The notes beneath the pieces are model-generated. The model was given only the letters and a program-made list of their open reading frames with translations, was not told the origin of the DNA and did not search any database. Below, piece after piece: positions 27,101 to 36,612 of a stretch of DNA of 64,000 bases. Every line of letters starts with the position of its first letter. Within the stretch, counting starts at the first letter, position 1. The stretch spans positions 6,701,001 through 6,765,000 of the forward strand of contig NC_092674.1 in the NCBI RefSeq assembly GCF_964355755.1, given 5' to 3'. The translations under genes and the position numbers were made by a program. Origin of the DNA: Antedon mediterranea. Lineage: Eukaryota; Echinodermata; Crinoidea; Comatulida; Antedonidae.

Positions 27101-29902
27101 GGTGTGATCTTTTCATGCACGTATAGGTATGTAATATGTTTCATGTGACTATTTTATGTACCCTGGAAATGTGTGACGTTGTTTTTTACCTGCGACTACG
27201 CTGAAAGTACATCTTTCAAGTGGTGTGATCTTTTCATACATGATGTTTCATGTGACTATTTTATGTACCCTGGAAATTAAATTCGTGACGTTGTTTGTTA
27301 CCTGCGACTACGCCGGAAGTGCATCTGTCAAGTGGCGTGATATCTTCATAATGACATCAATAATATATTTAGCTTTTGTTTGTGTGTGCCTTAAATATTT
27401 TTATTGCTGGGGTATTTTTGTTGTTTGTTTGCTTACCTGTGACAGAAGCAGGCCTACCCTCTGTCGCATCCTCTGCCGTCGGTAGTGACGTGGTGTCTTC
27501 TTCATGTGACGTCATTGGGCTTTTTGTTGTAACAGTTGTCTCAGGATTGTCTATCGTGTGACAATTAGTACAAGGTTCGCACGGTGATGTGATATTGAAA
27601 CTAACGAACCTGAAAAAGGTTTCAAATAAGAATTACGTGTGCAACTTATTTATTTTTCTTTCTTTTTTTTATATACTGGGTAACCTCTTCAGTCAAAGAC
27701 TGGCCTCAGCGGGCCGAATTATGATCAGTGGCTGTGTGTGTACTCGTCTTGTTTCTATCGGCGGTTCGGTTAATCTGTGACCATTTCTCGAAATAGGGAA
27801 ATAGGGGGAGGGGTTTGTGGGGGGGGGGGGCTGTGAAGTTGTTAATTAAAAGGGGAATCTTCTTCAGTAAACTTAGAATTGGTATAGGCCTATATTGAAA
27901 AGTTATGTTTTAGATTTGTGTAGTCCTAATCGTAAATGATGGTCTTCATCATTGATATAGGGAGAGATAGATACTTACCCTGGTAGACAGTCCCCACACT
28001 TCGCATCATGTGACGTGACAAGTTCGTGTGAACAGCTCTGTACTTCATGCCGATTCAGAGTACTGCATTGTGTACAAGGGGAACATTGACCATGACCATG
28101 TTCCGATTGAAATTCACCGATTTTACAACCCCGACAGTCACCACTTAATCCTTCAATTCCGTACCCACACGGAAATATCTAAACATGAAAGAAATTATAA
28201 TTTTATATAATTAAATTTTATCTGGGCTGAAAATGTGCTTATTTTATTTCGCATACCGATTCAATGCATGGGGTGGATGCACACAATTTGTGTAGGCCCT
28301 GGGTCTCCAAACCCCACCCTACGTTTAAAACTCGCCAAACCTTTTGTGTTTGTTATTGCTTTATCAGTTGTTATGTTGAATCCATGTTGTTCATGAATGT
28401 AAATATTATGTGTGTATTGTTTTGTTTGTGTTTTTTTTTTATCATTGTACTAAGAATGACTTAAATCGAAGCTGAATCTAAATCTGAAATCTGAACTATC
28501 AGACAATATGTATACAATCACCCCGCAACACCCCCTCCCTACTACCCATTATATTGAATCTATTTATTTAGATTTACACCTTTTGTTAAATCGGTGGCAA
28601 ACACAAAGATACATCCTTCAAAATAACAATATTAATAATAATAATAATAATAATATTTATTCGGCAAAAGTTCATAAAGTACATTTTACAATTCATCTTG
28701 CCAGGAGCAAGTAATAGGCATGAGCCCAAACAGAAAACTGCTCTTACTCCATCATTACTTATAAAATACAAAAATAACAAAACTAAGTAGCACAAATTAA
28801 ATATAACATATAAATATAAAAGACAACAAATTTTAAAAATACAATATAAAAGAAATATAATCTATGGGTGTTAAAATGTTTTCTTATAGAATTGATCAAT
28901 CACCTAATTTTCGAAAAAGGTATAAGAGAATATCTTACGCCAGTATATTCAGTTCCAGGCGGACAGACCAGACACCGCATGCATCGTTGCTTCTCTGTAT
29001 CCCATAATACAGACTTGGATTGACAACTTGGATGTAAAGACTTCGCTAATGAATACTACAAAAGAAACAATATTACCATTAAATCAACAACATTTACAAC
29101 AATCGTAAATCCATTCCCTTACGGAAATTTCCATCAACAAATTTTAGTTCTTTTATTTCAGATATTATAAAAGAAAAATGCAATACTGGAGGTATACAAA
29201 GGAAAGTAAGCATTTTACAAAATCGTATACATTCCTAAATATAAAATATACGTCAGTAATAGTTTGGGATTAAAAAATGCTCACCGACCCAGCCGTCGAT
29301 TGTTGTAAGCCATATACCCTAAATAACGGGCTGTCATAGATAATGTATATAGGCCCTACCACACGGTCAAAGCTACAATCCATCTGCACGGTACAATTTG
29401 AATTCTTTTTTTACAATATCATAGTTGATTGGTAAACTAATTAAAACAGTAACATCAGTTTCGTTTCATTGACCAAAGGCTATAATTTACACAGACGAAC
29501 GGTACGGTAACGCTAAGCGGAAACCGCGTAGCTTGTCGGATGTAGAATCTGTATCTATCCTGAGCGGAAACCACCCGTCCGCTCCACGTTGTGTGTAAAT
29601 GGTCATAAGGAATAACATAAAATCTATATTTTTATTACCGTTACCATTCGTCTGTGTAAATTGGCCTTTATGCATACAGTGAGGACAGAGTACAGGATAG
29701 AGAGAATGCAATGTGAGAAGATACAACGAATAAGGAACATACAAGATTTTTGTTTTAATTTAAACAAATAAATAAAATAAATATGTATAAAATAATTAAT
29801 AAAATAAACAAATTTAATATAAATTTGAATTCTACTTACCGGTACAGTATTCATGAAAATCATAGTATATACAAGCATAACAAACATTTTGTCAACATCC
29901 AT
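23805..29902 (-). CDS. Gene 1: TNF receptor superfamily death-domain receptor (EDAR/TROY/XEDAR-like), complete
   Basis: Nine exons join in one frame: 29902-29840, 29055-28939, 28178-27979, 27609-27437, 25901-25746, 25502-25427, 25273-25189, 24746-24683 and 24142-23805 (1272 nt, 423 aa). Every junction is GT-AG, with phases 0,0,2,1,1,2,0,1. Domains: signal peptide about residues 1-21; cysteine-rich TNFR repeats about 32-145 (CxxC pairs, CGYG and CGDCLPGF motifs as in TROY/XEDAR); Thr/Ser-rich stalk about 146-195; membrane helix about 198-220; cytoplasmic linker with GYITDE; death domain about 322-411 with the conserved Trp at 345. It should be a cell-surface type I receptor for a TNF-family ligand that recruits death-domain adaptors. 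The start is the first ATG followed by a hydrophobic stretch. Introns carry MITEs, a retroelement tail and tandem repeats. Subfamily is inferred from motif pattern; the gene model itself is strong. Confidence 0.87.
24254..24400. mobile_element. MITE family ctctgtctacactatcaaac, copy 3, in gene 1 intron 8
   Basis: Ends aaactctgtctacactaata and gatagtgtggacagagcttt in inverse orientation. It lies between gene 1 exons 8 and 9. Confidence 0.8.
24683..24746 (-). CDS. Gene 1 exon 8: linker before the death domain
   Basis: 64 nt, phase 0-1, donor AAAG|GTATGA. It encodes VEFPPEELRHRYEKATQILSK. Its size and phase match gene 2 exon 57785-57845. Confidence 0.75.
24823..24918. mobile_element. MITE family ctctgtctacactatcaaac, copy 4 (shortened), in gene 1 intron 7
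   Basis: Ends aaggctctgtctacactatc and gtttgataatgtagacaaag, only about 96 bp, with the middle deleted. Confidence 0.75.
24985..25150. repeat. Degenerate tccatggagta repeat in a gene 1 intron
   Basis: Six or more imperfect copies of ctccatccatggagtaggcc-like units of about 25-30 bp. They sit just 5' (plus coordinates) of exon 7. The core tccatgga is palindromic. Confidence 0.6.
25189..25273 (-). CDS. Gene 1 exon 7: cytoplasmic linker with GYITDE
   Basis: 85 nt, phase 2-0, acceptor cttcag and donor GAG|GTGGGC (a weaker donor). It ends in SRSSSGYITDE. The corresponding gene 2 exon carries STNYISDK, so a Tyr/Ser motif is kept at this position. Confidence 0.75.
25427..25502 (-). CDS. Gene 1 exon 6: cytoplasmic linker
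   Basis: 76 nt, phase 1-2, donor AC|GTAAGT. It encodes 24 residues of acidic, Thr-rich linker with no recognised domain. The frame is supported by exact phase fit to both neighbours. Confidence 0.72.
25746..25901 (-). CDS. Gene 1 exon 5: transmembrane segment
   Basis: 156 nt, phase 1-1. It encodes a WWT lead-in, a roughly 20-residue hydrophobic helix rich in Val/Ile/Leu, and a basic stop-transfer IRKRTFWK. This is a single-pass type I membrane topology. Confidence 0.87.
26255..26650. repeat. Dispersed repeat, copy 1 (in gene 1 intron 4)
   Basis: acaagaatatttcttacaaa through agagcagcagcgtgaaaaat is over 90% identical by eye to 39597-39977. No coding potential. The sequence just upstream (26149-26240) matches 23527-23620 near the gene 1 3' end. 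Confidence 0.82.
27010..27360. repeat. Diverged tandem repeat next to gene 1 exon 4, with decoy donors
   Basis: Three imperfect copies (offsets about 135 and 107 bp) contain taccctggaaat and, on the minus strand, a donor after GTCGCAG or GATCAG. The copy near 27300 reads HYEDITPL before its donor, resembling HEEDTTSL of exon 4. I read them as decayed duplicates of the exon 4 end. They are unlikely to be used, because reading past the real donor meets a stop. Confidence 0.5.
27437..27609 (-). CDS. Gene 1 exon 4: last Cys cluster and Thr/Ser-rich stalk
   Basis: 173 nt, phase 2-1, acceptor tttttcag and donor ACAG|GTAAGC. It begins with FVSFNITSPCEPCTNC (one N-glycosylation sequon, three Cys). 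It then becomes a Thr/Ser/Glu-rich stalk likely to carry O-glycans. Diverged copies of its 3' end plus donor lie just downstream in the intron (see 27010-27360). Confidence 0.83.
27979..28178 (-). CDS. Gene 1 exon 3: main TNFR cysteine-rich domain
   Basis: 200 nt, phase 0-2, donor GG|GTAAGT. It encodes CGYG, CRGC, CSPCTQC and CKCGDC-type clusters, ending in CGDCLPG. The order and spacing fit the second and third CRDs of the EDAR/TROY/XEDAR group. Confidence 0.87.
28632..28800 (-). mobile_element. Retroelement 3' tail with (ATT)n, copy 2, in a gene 1 intron
   Basis: Reverse-complement copy of 12745-12915, lying between gene 1 exons 2 and 3 in the same orientation as the gene. It includes the AATAAATATT just before the tail. 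Confidence 0.75.
28939..29055 (-). CDS. Gene 1 exon 2: first cysteine-rich domain
   Basis: 39 codons, phase 0-0, acceptor tttgtag and donor GGC|GTAAGA. It contains four Cys in the pattern C-x13-C-x2-C-x2-C followed by PPGTEYTG, which is typical of the first TNFR repeat. It aligns in position, phase and Cys pattern with gene 2 exon 61361-61471. Confidence 0.85.
29840..29902 (-). CDS. Gene 1 exon 1: start codon and signal peptide
   Basis: ATG at 29902-29900, 21 codons, then donor CCG|GTAAGT, phase 0. The peptide has a short Met/Val/Ile-rich hydrophobic core (FVMLVYTMIFM). An in-frame GTG lies 18 nt upstream, but ATG is the sensible eukaryotic start. Confidence 0.75.
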
Positions 29903-30110
29903 TATATTCCGCCGAATCACGTATAATAAAATTACACCGCCACACGTTTACAATAAACAAAATACTATACTACTTCCGACAACTTATCTATTGCTATTGG
30001 TTTGGTAAAAAATCACGTGCGGAAATTCATGAATTAAAACACACCCGTGACCATCTTGGTCGTGCGCCAAGATCTCGCGGTGGAAATTTCCCAGCCTTTC
30101 ATAGTCAATT
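29903..30110 (-). promoter_or_regulatory. Gene 1 upstream region: kB-like, CCAAT and E-box motifs
   Basis: Upstream of the gene 1 ATG the minus strand has CCAAT (29996-30000), CACGTG (30014-30019) and GGGAAATTTCC (30082-30092), which resembles an NF-kB site. The transcription start is unknown. These are motif matches only. A kB site would fit feedback, since this receptor family can signal to NF-kB. Confidence 0.3.
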
Positions 30111-30263
30111 ATGAAAAAATAATACAAATAGGCATCTGATAGGCATACAGTAAATATTTATCAACTTCATCATGAAAAATTTTTAATCTCATAAATTTAC
30201 TCTGTCAATTTTTAATACCGATAGCCTACATTTTGTGCAAACACATTTGGTTAATTACGTATA

Positions 30264-30300
30264 CTAGAGGGTGAGCTCGCTTCGCTCGCTCCCCCTCTAG
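30264..30300. other. GC-rich hairpin ctagagggtgagc / gctccccctctag
   Basis: Thirteen-bp stem with one mismatch and a loop rich in tcgctc. It stands out in AT-rich surroundings. Confidence 0.5.
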
Positions 30301-32800
30301 GAAGTGTAGACGATGGTTCTCGGAATGATAATGTTCTCCTTATACATTTTCTGTCGGTTACCATTATTGAAAATGCTTGACATTCGTAAAACTGAACTAC
30401 TTTGTTTCACAGTGTTTTAGATGATTAATAACATTTTAAAGTATAGTTTTTATTGTTTGGTAGGGCCCTTTGGGGAGGCGGAGGTCATTTGAGGGAGGTG
30501 CTTATTCGAGGGATATATGTTAAATTTTTTAGTTCTAATAATATGGTAACATTTATAATCAAATGAAATCCTCTCATAGATATGAAAAGTGGTAAAAAAG
30601 AATAACAAATGCTTGGTAAATTGCAGATAACAGTGCGGTGAATTCTACTACAAATAGTATAATTGTGTTATTATAAATATGTGGATGGACGTTTATTAGA
30701 TAGTTGGGTTGTGGGGGGGGGGGGGGGGTATTATTCAAAGTGATGTTTTATTGGAGAGGCGTTTATTCAAATGAATACCATCCTAATAATTATTAATACA
30801 TTATTTAATTTAATCATCTTTTGAAACTAACTGCCGTGACAGAGTGGGCCCAAGAAAGAAGACATTACGGCTTGCAACATGGGCAGACATCTCGGTCCTA
30901 ACGGGACACAGGAAGATAGCCTACAGTTATTCATGCAAGCTTACTCAATAAAACTCAGCTATCGGGATTTCACTCGAAAAATGTCTTATCACCAAATCTC
31001 CCTATGTAATTGTATAATACTATTCCCCACAATATATTCTGATTCTTTATGGCGTATATTTAATTTGATCTTTATTAATTTGCAGTATAATTCCTATTAT
31101 TTAACTACTGTACCTTCACACACGTGTGGTATGTTTTAAAATAAACAAAAAACTGAAATGGCTATGATTAATGGCCAATTTTTTCGTCTTCCAAAGGGAC
31201 ACTGTATTGATTGATGGAAAGTGCCTGTTTCCAGTCACCTTTAGGGTCAAATCTATTATTTTAACTGCTCCCTTGTGTATAAAAGAGAGAAAATATTTGA
31301 AACTAAGGTGAACTTATCTTAAACCCGGAAATTACTTTGACCGGGAAGAATTGAAATTGAGAGGAAAATCCAATGTTGAAATCATAAATGTTGTTAAAAA
31401 ACTCTTTATAATATCTTCCTAAGATATAAATATGGAACAATAGCGTCGGCGTGCACACTAATGTTATCAAATCTACGTTTCGCGGTACATCTCGGATAGA
31501 TAATGTAGGTATCCAAGGCGGAGATTTGTACCGAAGTTTTTGCATTGTGCTCGCCTATGTCAAAATTAACCATAATTTATATATAGATAGTACCCAAAGT
31601 ATAAGGCCGCGTATTCTGCATAAATCGGCATAGTTGACTACTCGTGGTTAACAGAATACTAGAACAATCGGACATCAATGACAACTTTTAAGTTAAAACC
31701 AAATGGTTTAATTTATTTAATAAATATTAAACGTCATAACAGATTTGAAGAAGATATTATAATAACCTATTTATCAGTATTCATTATTTTTCATATTTGT
31801 TATTCACTTGCATAATAATAGCACGGTAACTGAAAAAAATTCCCTTTTTCAAGGGTATGGATAGCCTGCAATAAACAATTAGTTTATAGATTATATATAC
31901 TTCAATTCAATAAATAAACATAGATAACTCAAATAGGCCTCGCCCACGCTCTATACAAAATACACTGTCATGTGCATCGATTGAAGCCTAGATATCTTTA
32001 GGCCTATGCTTTCATATATATATATATATATATCCTCATCTTTATCGTTTCAAATTAATTAATTAAATTTCAGTATATCACCGGGCGGTTTAGAATTAAT
32101 GTTCTTTGCCTCTTGTGTTTATATATATATATATATATATATACAAATTATGAAATAAGGTCGAGGTATCCACTGCACTGCAATGTTTCCGTTATAAAGA
32201 GCTCAGCTCAATCTCCCGTAGTTTTTTATGACAGACTACCGGTTAAGAATAAGACATTCAACGATAAAATGCTTTTAAAATGCTTTTTATTTCACTGACT
32301 GAATGTATTCTCAACTGAGATCAATTTTTTACAAATTCTTCATTTTTCGTCTATATTATTTATTTTTTTTTGCATTGGAGGTGAGTTTCAGTTCACGAAT
32401 CACGTACAAGTGAATACTGAAAGTCACTTTGAGATGCTGAGCGTATTAAAAGTGAGAACTGTATGTAGGCCGTTGTACCATAAAATCACCAGTTTATTAT
32501 GACAATAGGTCTACTGTACTATGAAACAAAAATCTAGCAAGAATAAGTGTGCGATGTATGCTGTAGTAGCCTAATAAATTGACCCGGATGTGATCGCGCT
32601 TTGACAGCAGAAGAATACAGTATATCTCATTGAATCAATTGCAAGAGAAAACGGATCGATAGTTTATAAATAAAATATTAACATAATACCAGTGTAAATA
32701 AAGAAAAGTAACAGACTCATTGTGAATACCTACTTGCGCACCGCAGCCACACAGTTAGCCAGTCAAAAAATGTGCCCATATATAATTATATATATAGACA
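30301..32800. other. Intergenic upstream of gene 1
   Basis: About 30470-30790 resembles the aataaacgc element at 56813. 32380-32720 shares gaatactgaaagtcactttg and a tttgacagcagaagaatac-like word with 38.6-38.98 kb. No gene is seen. Confidence 0.5.
32010..32150. repeat. Two (AT)n microsatellites
   Basis: catatatatatatatatata at about 32013-32032 and tatatatatatatatatata at about 32120-32142. Confidence 0.9.
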
Positions 32801-32804
32801 TGAA

Positions 32805-32875
32805 TGAATGATGTCTATCACTACCATATTTGGGCATGTCACAAGCTGGTTTGATAGTGTATACAGAGCTTTAAA
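32805..32875. mobile_element. MITE family ctctgtctacactatcaaac, 3' fragment
   Basis: atcactaccatatttgggca followed by gtttgatagtgtatacagag. The left half is missing. Confidence 0.6.
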
Positions 32876-33685
32876 GATTGATAGTGAAATTCTGATGAGA
32901 TCGTAACTCATAAACTACCCTCGGTACGTCGTAGTGACGAATACCGTCGTGTTCGGCCGCCAACGAGTTCGGCCGCATGTATTTAGTATGGAACGCCAGG
33001 CTTGCTTGCATTGTTTATATTAAATGCATTGTTTAGATTGGCGATCTCCGTGGCTTATTCCATTAAAAAAATAGGGGTGCATTGCTTTACCGATTTTTCT
33101 CTACATTTGTATTATTGTATATAATATTACGATTTCTTTTCAGATACAGTTAGATTCATCACAGAGATAGAGAAAAATGAAAATTATTTTATTATATACA
33201 ATCTTAACACATTTATTATCAATTCCTGTATTTTTATTTAGACATGTTATAAGTTTGAGAATTTACGAACGAATTAACTTAACTACCATATTTTATAAAT
33301 AAACATATAATATAACATTTATATTTATAATTGTTTTTTCATATATAACCACTAGCATGCATTAAAATTGACTTTATTACTAGTAATAACATGTTATATT
33401 ACAAAACTACTTAACTAATAAGTAATATAGTTTGCAAATAGTTTAAAATGTAACAATGAAACAATATCTTTTTTAATGTTTATTACTAACATACGATTTT
33501 TACTAATATCTTACTTCTTTACATATATTAAAATTGACTTTATTTCTAGCAATAACATGTTATATTACAAAAGTTCTTAACTAACGTATTTTGCAAATAG
33601 TTTAAAATTATATTTAATGTTTATTACTAACATAAGAGTTTTTACTAATTTTTTAACTAATTTAACTAACATACATACATTAGCA

Positions 33686-34383
33686 CTATTCAACGCGAGC
33701 ATCGCGAGTAATAAGTTTACTCGCGGCAAGCATTTGAGAACGTACACTACGTTGGCCCTCGCGGTACTCGTCCCACAATGTTTCAACTCCATTCTTCTCC
33801 AACACTGTTGCTTTGCACGTCACATTCTTGTTTCCGAGAAAACATCTCCATGTTGTATTTGCCCGTCTTTTATCAATCTTCTCTGTATATTGGTACCCAT
33901 GACTGTCTACAAGCGAGTCCTGAAACAACAGAAGGTTAAGTTGGTTTTCACAAGAAATGCGATAATAAAAAAAAAATTACAAAGAATAGATTATAAATAT
34001 TTTAAGAACTTACATTCCCACGTTTTGTTGTTCCTGCTAATCGCCGATAAGTAACGACGTCATCATCAACAGCAGGCATCACTGGTATTGGTTGTGGTTC
34101 AGGGTAAAGATTCAGTACCTCTTCTTCTATGAACGATTGGTTCCAAAAAGTCGCCAAGGTCGGCTGCAAAAATCTCCAGTTGCGGCACCGGTTGGACGTT
34201 GTTTTCTGGAGCACATTCTCTACATGTCTAATCAATAAAACCCTCTTCGACGGCTAACCTGTACGCTGCTCCTCTTTTCACTCCTGAGTCACACCGACGA
34301 TGTTGCCATCTCTGACACTCTTCGCAAAACGGTCCTTCTTGCTGTTCCGTTACGGGTTCGCGACATTCAATACAATCGTTCAT
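33686..34383 (-). pseudogene. Broken PHD-finger/FLYWCH gene of a Mutator-like element
   Basis: From ATG at 34383 the frame reads CIECREPV, FCEECQRWQHRRC, then a TAG stop just before TCRECAPE, where a PHD finger usually has Trp. Further on, the frame shifts to one reading YPEPQPIPVMPAVDDDVV and TYRRLAGTTKRGN up to a donor at 34002 (GTAAGT). After an intron it joins DSLVDSHGYQYTEK and WRCFLGNKNVTCKAT, the FLYWCH zinc-finger pattern. The final HxH of FLYWCH is absent and a stop follows at 33686. FLYWCH domains often precede MULE transposases. One nonsense and one frameshift make it a pseudogene. Confidence 0.65.
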
Positions 34384-34424
34384 GGTTCGTAGATAATCAG
34401 TAAAAGTGTAGTTAACAATTCAGA

Positions 34425-34498
34425 TGGCAATTCCACCCGATTCTGCTACTGTCCACAGGTGCTATCTGTAAAACTATAGCAGAATCGGGTGGAAATTC
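34425..34498. other. Hairpin (18-bp perfect stem) upstream of the PHD/FLYWCH gene
   Basis: ttccacccgattctgcta and its exact inverse are separated by a ~30-nt loop. It lies just upstream of the pseudogene ATG. Confidence 0.75.
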
Positions 34499-36612
34499 AG
34501 AAATAAGTAATATTCTCTAAAATGAGGTTCTCTTATAAAGATGCGCGCACTCCGGTTATTGTTTTACCGATTACAAAAAAAGAATCCTTAAATGTACCGA
34601 ATTTTGTGTGTGTGTATTGTGTGACGGTAAACGCCTAACTTAAAAGCGTTATTAATAAATAATGGTCATTGTTTAGCCAAACTTCTTGCAAGTAACCGAC
34701 TGCGCTTGTGTCATCATGCGCTTTTTGTAGGTGACTATACTTTTAAACTTTAACTTTAGAGGCCTAACTGTAATAAATCAAACCAAAATGAATAACGATG
34801 CAAGCGAAAACACACAAAATTATATATTTACAAAATTTCCTTTTTCATGTAACACTACGATGAAATCAAACAAACAACTGTTTTTTTTAAGTCTTTTTAC
34901 TAATTTTTGTAATAACTAGTGAATCACGTTATGAAATTAGACATTATACAGCAAAGTTTCGATGTTATACTTAGATCACTTACCCTACTTTTTTTATGTG
35001 AGATTATACAGTCATAAATATCTGACGTTTTATTATTAACTAAGTACAACAAAATGTTATTTATAAATCAAATTAAATGAGATTTAATGCGTATTTTGTG
35101 ATATTGAACATAAAATCATGCTTTCTTTTTTCTTATATAAAGATTGAATTATAAATAATGACATAAGAAAATGAAATGTTTTCATTTTTGTACCGGTCGG
35201 AAAATGTGCCCCAACGATTATATTTAAGACTGAAAGGAATGCAAGTTATATACAGTACTGTCATTAGATTAATTTAAGGATATGCACTTCTATAAGTTAT
35301 AATGAAAAAGAGTGTGTGTACTTTACAAATAAATATTAACTTTTAATTATGTTTTTCTTCATGTATCGTTGTTGTTACTGTATATCAATGTCGGTGAAGT
35401 TTGCCACATATAATTTGTACACTTGAAAATCAGAATCAGTAATGTATACCACAACTTAATAACATTTATTTTTACAAATACTGTACAGAGTAAAATAAAT
35501 ATAAAACCAATAATGAACATATTATATTAACATAACGTAAGAAAAGAAATGTAAGTGAAAACGGACGCAACAACAATAATAAGCAAGGTTTATTTATTTA
35601 AATTGTTCTTGCAGTTAACAAACTGAATTACAACAATCGTGACAATTTATAAAAATAGTAAATATTGGATAAATAACATAATAAAATGTAACATTAATAT
35701 TAACATCTCCATTAATCACATACAACAAGCAAGCTAGCTTCCCTCTAATTATTAAAAACATAAAATAATTCACCATTATTTTTATATTTAACTTTGATGT
35801 TAATAACACTTCAACAAATTGAAGACACGAAACGTAACACATTTCATTGTTATGTTAATAAAAAACAACCATGCTACACCACCTTCATTGTCTAAGATGG
35901 AATTCAAGACACTCCCTCATTGTTTTAAAACAATAGCAGTAGTAGCCTTTTCAGAGTTTTCGCAATCCAATGTTGGTAGGTTTTACTGTGGAACTGTATA
36001 ATCCTGAAATAATTCAAGCCTTACTATATATTAATTTTTCCAAAAATCGCTATAAAAAAGGAATTTCGAAATACTGTAATGTTATTTCCTCCTATTTTCT
36101 TACGAAGGCATAGGCTTATTTAAGTATTGTTGATAGTATACAATAATTATTAGACATACAATAGGCCTATATAACCAGAGTTTTAAAATACTTAATGTAT
36201 TATTAACTGATTTAATGGTCATTTCTGTTTTTATTAGAACACATTAGGCCTGCAAGAGTAAATGTACAAGACACAAGTACAAGTTTATTGCCCGTTTAAG
36301 ATTATTATAATAATAAACGTATATCTAAATCATTTAAAATAGATTCAAATATATCCACACCACAGCATTCTAAATAATACTTATCACAGAAAGTAATATG
36401 ATAATACGCCGTACATTTTATGTCGGTCAATTTCGATCGATCACGTTAGAATGCACCCACATTTTTAGAATGGAATAACCCAATGAAAAAAACCAGCAGA
36501 ACAAACGGAAGTTGATGCATAGTTGGCGCTCCATACATAGCGCCTTATATGGGCATTCAAAACATTGCGGCCGAAACCGTTTGCGGCCGAACACGATGTA
36601 CACCGTAGTGAC

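Larger units (their letters stand above)
32939..36603. mobile_element. Decayed Mutator-like element (3.7 kb) with gene content
   Basis: Imperfect TIRs (tcgtgttcggccgccaacga at left, inverse tcgtgttcggccgcaaacgg at right, then a shared tatggarcgcca) are flanked by a 9-bp direct duplication cgtagtgac at 32930-32938 and 36604-36612. A broken PHD/FLYWCH gene lies inside on the minus strand. The 9-bp duplication and TIRs indicate the Mutator-like superfamily. The remaining ~2.2 kb (34400-36540) is AT-rich and shows no recognisable transposase. Confidence 0.72.

Noticed and set aside
33617-34054. 145-codon plus-strand open frame
   Set aside because: It is the shadow of the minus-strand FLYWCH exon; the minus strand has the domain motif and splice sites.
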